Shown piece after piece: positions 62,767 through 64,000 of a DNA stretch of 64,000 bases; position 1 is the first letter of the stretch, and each line of letters starts with the position of its first letter. Made by a program: the position numbers and the translations under genes. Origin of the DNA: Dyadobacter sp. CY312 (GTDB lineage: Bacteria > Bacteroidota > Bacteroidia > Cytophagales > Spirosomataceae); assembly GCF_021390535.1 (NCBI RefSeq), contig NZ_JAJUXG010000015.1:62001-126000 (forward strand), given 5' to 3'. The notes beneath the pieces are model-generated. The model had not been told where the DNA came from, did not search any database, and worked only from the letters and a program-made list of their open reading frames with translations.

Positions 62767-63996
62767 TTAAAGTTCTTCAAGATAGTCCAAATACTGTTTT
62801 GCCAGCACATCCCGGTTGAAATATTCTTCGGCATAACGATACCCATTTTCACCTTGTTGGTGAAGTAAATGTTGATTATTGATACAGTAGCGAATCTTTT
62901 CAGCAAAGTCCAACGGATTTTCGGGCTCCACAAATATTCCAGCGTCTGCCTCTTCCACCAGCTTTCTGGAAATGCCATCAATCACCATTAAAACCGGCTT
63001 TTTACAGGAGAAATAATCAAAGGTTTTATTCGAATATATGGTTTTAAAAATTTCGATTTTTTGAAGCACTGATGTACCCATATCCGAAGCAAGGATAAAT
63101 TCAAACACAGTATGCTTTGCCATTTTATCCAAAAAACGGACGTTCTTTAAATTTCTTCTTTGCGCTTCATCGACCAGCCATTTCTTGTGATCCCCATCGC
63201 CTATCAGCAAAAAGTATGCATTCGTATCCTGAACCAGTTCAGCAGTTTCCAATATCTGAATCAGGTGATTGGCAATTCCGTGTGCACCCACATAAACGAT
63301 TACAAATTTATGATCTAGTTGATGTTCCTTCCTGAAATTATCCCTGTCAAAATGAATGGACACTTCACTTGCAATCCTGAAATCTGCTGCATTGGGAATG
63401 TAAATTAGTTTTTCGGCAGGCACCTTTTTCCTCTTCATCAGGATTTCCCGAAAAGCCGGAGTTAACACGTTTATCAGTTGTGCTTTTTCATATATAAATC
63501 CTTCGAGCCAGTAGGCGGCTTTAATTAGAAGTTTGTTCTTCAAAACGTGCGTTTGTATCGCAGATTCTGGCCAGATATCTCTTACTTCGAATACAAAAGG
63601 AATGCGCTTAAGCCAGGAAAGTACAATGCCGGTTATGCCAACAAACAAAGGCGGCGAACTGACAATCACCAGATCATATTTTGATCTTGCATGAAAAATA
63701 CCAGCCCAAAGAGCGCTGAATGTGAAGGAAATTAAAATTGATAGTTTTTTGAAATAACCCTTTGTACTTACAGCTGTGGCCGGGCAGGAAATTACCTCTA
63801 CTCCATCGAAATTCATTTTTGAGGTGAACGATTTCGAAGAAATTTGTGCAGAATTATGCTCCATATAATGGATAATTCCGGCCAAAACGGTAACCTGATG
63901 GCCCGCCTCCACCCAAATCCGGCTCATTTCATTCCATCGGGAACCTCCGCCATCGTTGTCTTTCAGAAAAAATTGGTGAACCAGCAGAATGTGCAT
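62767..63996 (-). CDS. Glycosyltransferase family 4 (WcaI-like)
   Basis: 409 residues, complete: the ATG at 63996 is just inside the window edge. GT-B fold. N-terminus MHILLVHQFFLKDNDGGGSRW..M..IW.E.GH.VTVLAG; middle VFEVRDIWPESAIQT; C-terminal GAHGIANHLIQILETAELVQ and DYFSCKKPVLMVIDG with a following EADAGIFVEPENPLDFAEKI. Similar to glycosyltransferases of exopolysaccharide or colanic acid loci (WcaI group). Sugar specificity unknown. Upstream neighbours lie outside the window. Confidence 0.9.
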   Translation of the reverse strand: MHILLVHQFFLKDNDGGGSRWNEMSRIWVEAGHQVTVLAGIIHYMEHNSAQISSKSFTSKMNFDGVEVISCPATAVSTKGYFKKLSILISFTFSALWAGIFHARSKYDLVIVSSPPLFVGITGIVLSWLKRIPFVFEVRDIWPESAIQTHVLKNKLLIKAAYWLEGFIYEKAQLINVLTPAFREILMKRKKVPAEKLIYIPNAADFRIASEVSIHFDRDNFRKEHQLDHKFVIVYVGAHGIANHLIQILETAELVQDTNAYFLLIGDGDHKKWLVDEAQRRNLKNVRFLDKMAKHTVFEFILASDMGTSVLQKIEIFKTIYSNKTFDYFSCKKPVLMVIDGISRKLVEEADAGIFVEPENPLDFAEKIRYCINNQHLLHQQGENGYRYAEEYFNRDVLAKQYLDYLEEL

Positions 63997-64000
63997 CAGG

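Noticed and set aside
1-64000. rRNA, tRNA, phage or transposase genes
   Set aside because: I looked through the larger intergenic gaps and saw none; no cloverleaf or integrase motif was seen.

Overview
The window is from a Bacteroidota chromosome, most likely Cytophagales (Spirosomataceae, Dyadobacter-like). The evidence is one SusC/SusD pair, one TonB receptor/DUF4249 pair, a protein with a C-terminal type IX secretion (T9SS) sorting domain, a fused SecDF, a long SecA without the usual zinc-binding tail, bacillithiol synthesis (BshC) and promoters of the Bacteroidota form TTG-N17..20-TAnnTTTG. The order and genus are inferred from gene content, not from a marker gene. I saw no rRNA, tRNA, CRISPR array, phage or insertion sequence. 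Most of the window is ordinary core genome.

Layout. 1-8.1 kb: 3' end of anmK, L-2-hydroxyglutarate oxidase, amino acid permease, secDF, a small exported protein of unknown function and a DmpA-type peptidase. 8.2-24.7 kb: TonB receptor plus DUF4249 lipoprotein, folK, rpmB, a two-component system, a DUF433/DUF5615 PIN-like pair, a GlcNAc-kinase-like protein, a small cytochrome b5-fold protein, a lipoprotein, thiL, susD/susC and a class IV aminotransferase. 24.8-33.4 kb: polyprenyl synthase, rhomboid protease, phosphatidylserine decarboxylase, secA, a Uma2-family protein, a PspC protein and thiolase. 33.5-38.6 kb: two glycosyltransferases and a T9SS-exported glycosidase-like protein. 38.7-46.8 kb: acyl-CoA dehydrogenase, bshC, an ECF sigma/anti-sigma/DUF4097 module on the minus strand, ispH and a VapBC-like pair. 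47-58.5 kb: a giant alpha-2-macroglobulin lipoprotein, a second DUF433/DUF5615 pair and a second ECF module extended by three envelope proteins. 58.5-64 kb (minus strand): DMT-type transporter, nuoK, nuoJ, a nuoI with a 350-residue repeat tail, thioredoxin-like protein, methylglyoxal synthase and a glycosyltransferase.

How the genes connect. The thiolase and acyl-CoA dehydrogenase genes lie 5.3 kb apart, but each has a near-perfect palindrome with the core TATGC-NN-GCATA directly downstream of its -7 box, so they look like one repressor's beta-oxidation regulon. The two ECF sigma/anti-sigma/DUF4097 modules share architecture. The second is a compact six-gene operon that probably builds or monitors an envelope structure, and it includes two paralogous predicted outer-membrane proteins that share an identical 25-residue block.

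The observations I rate highest are the palindrome pair, the seven exact 33-residue repeats in the tail of NuoI, the six-gene ECF operon and a 19-bp-arm palindrome upstream of susC.
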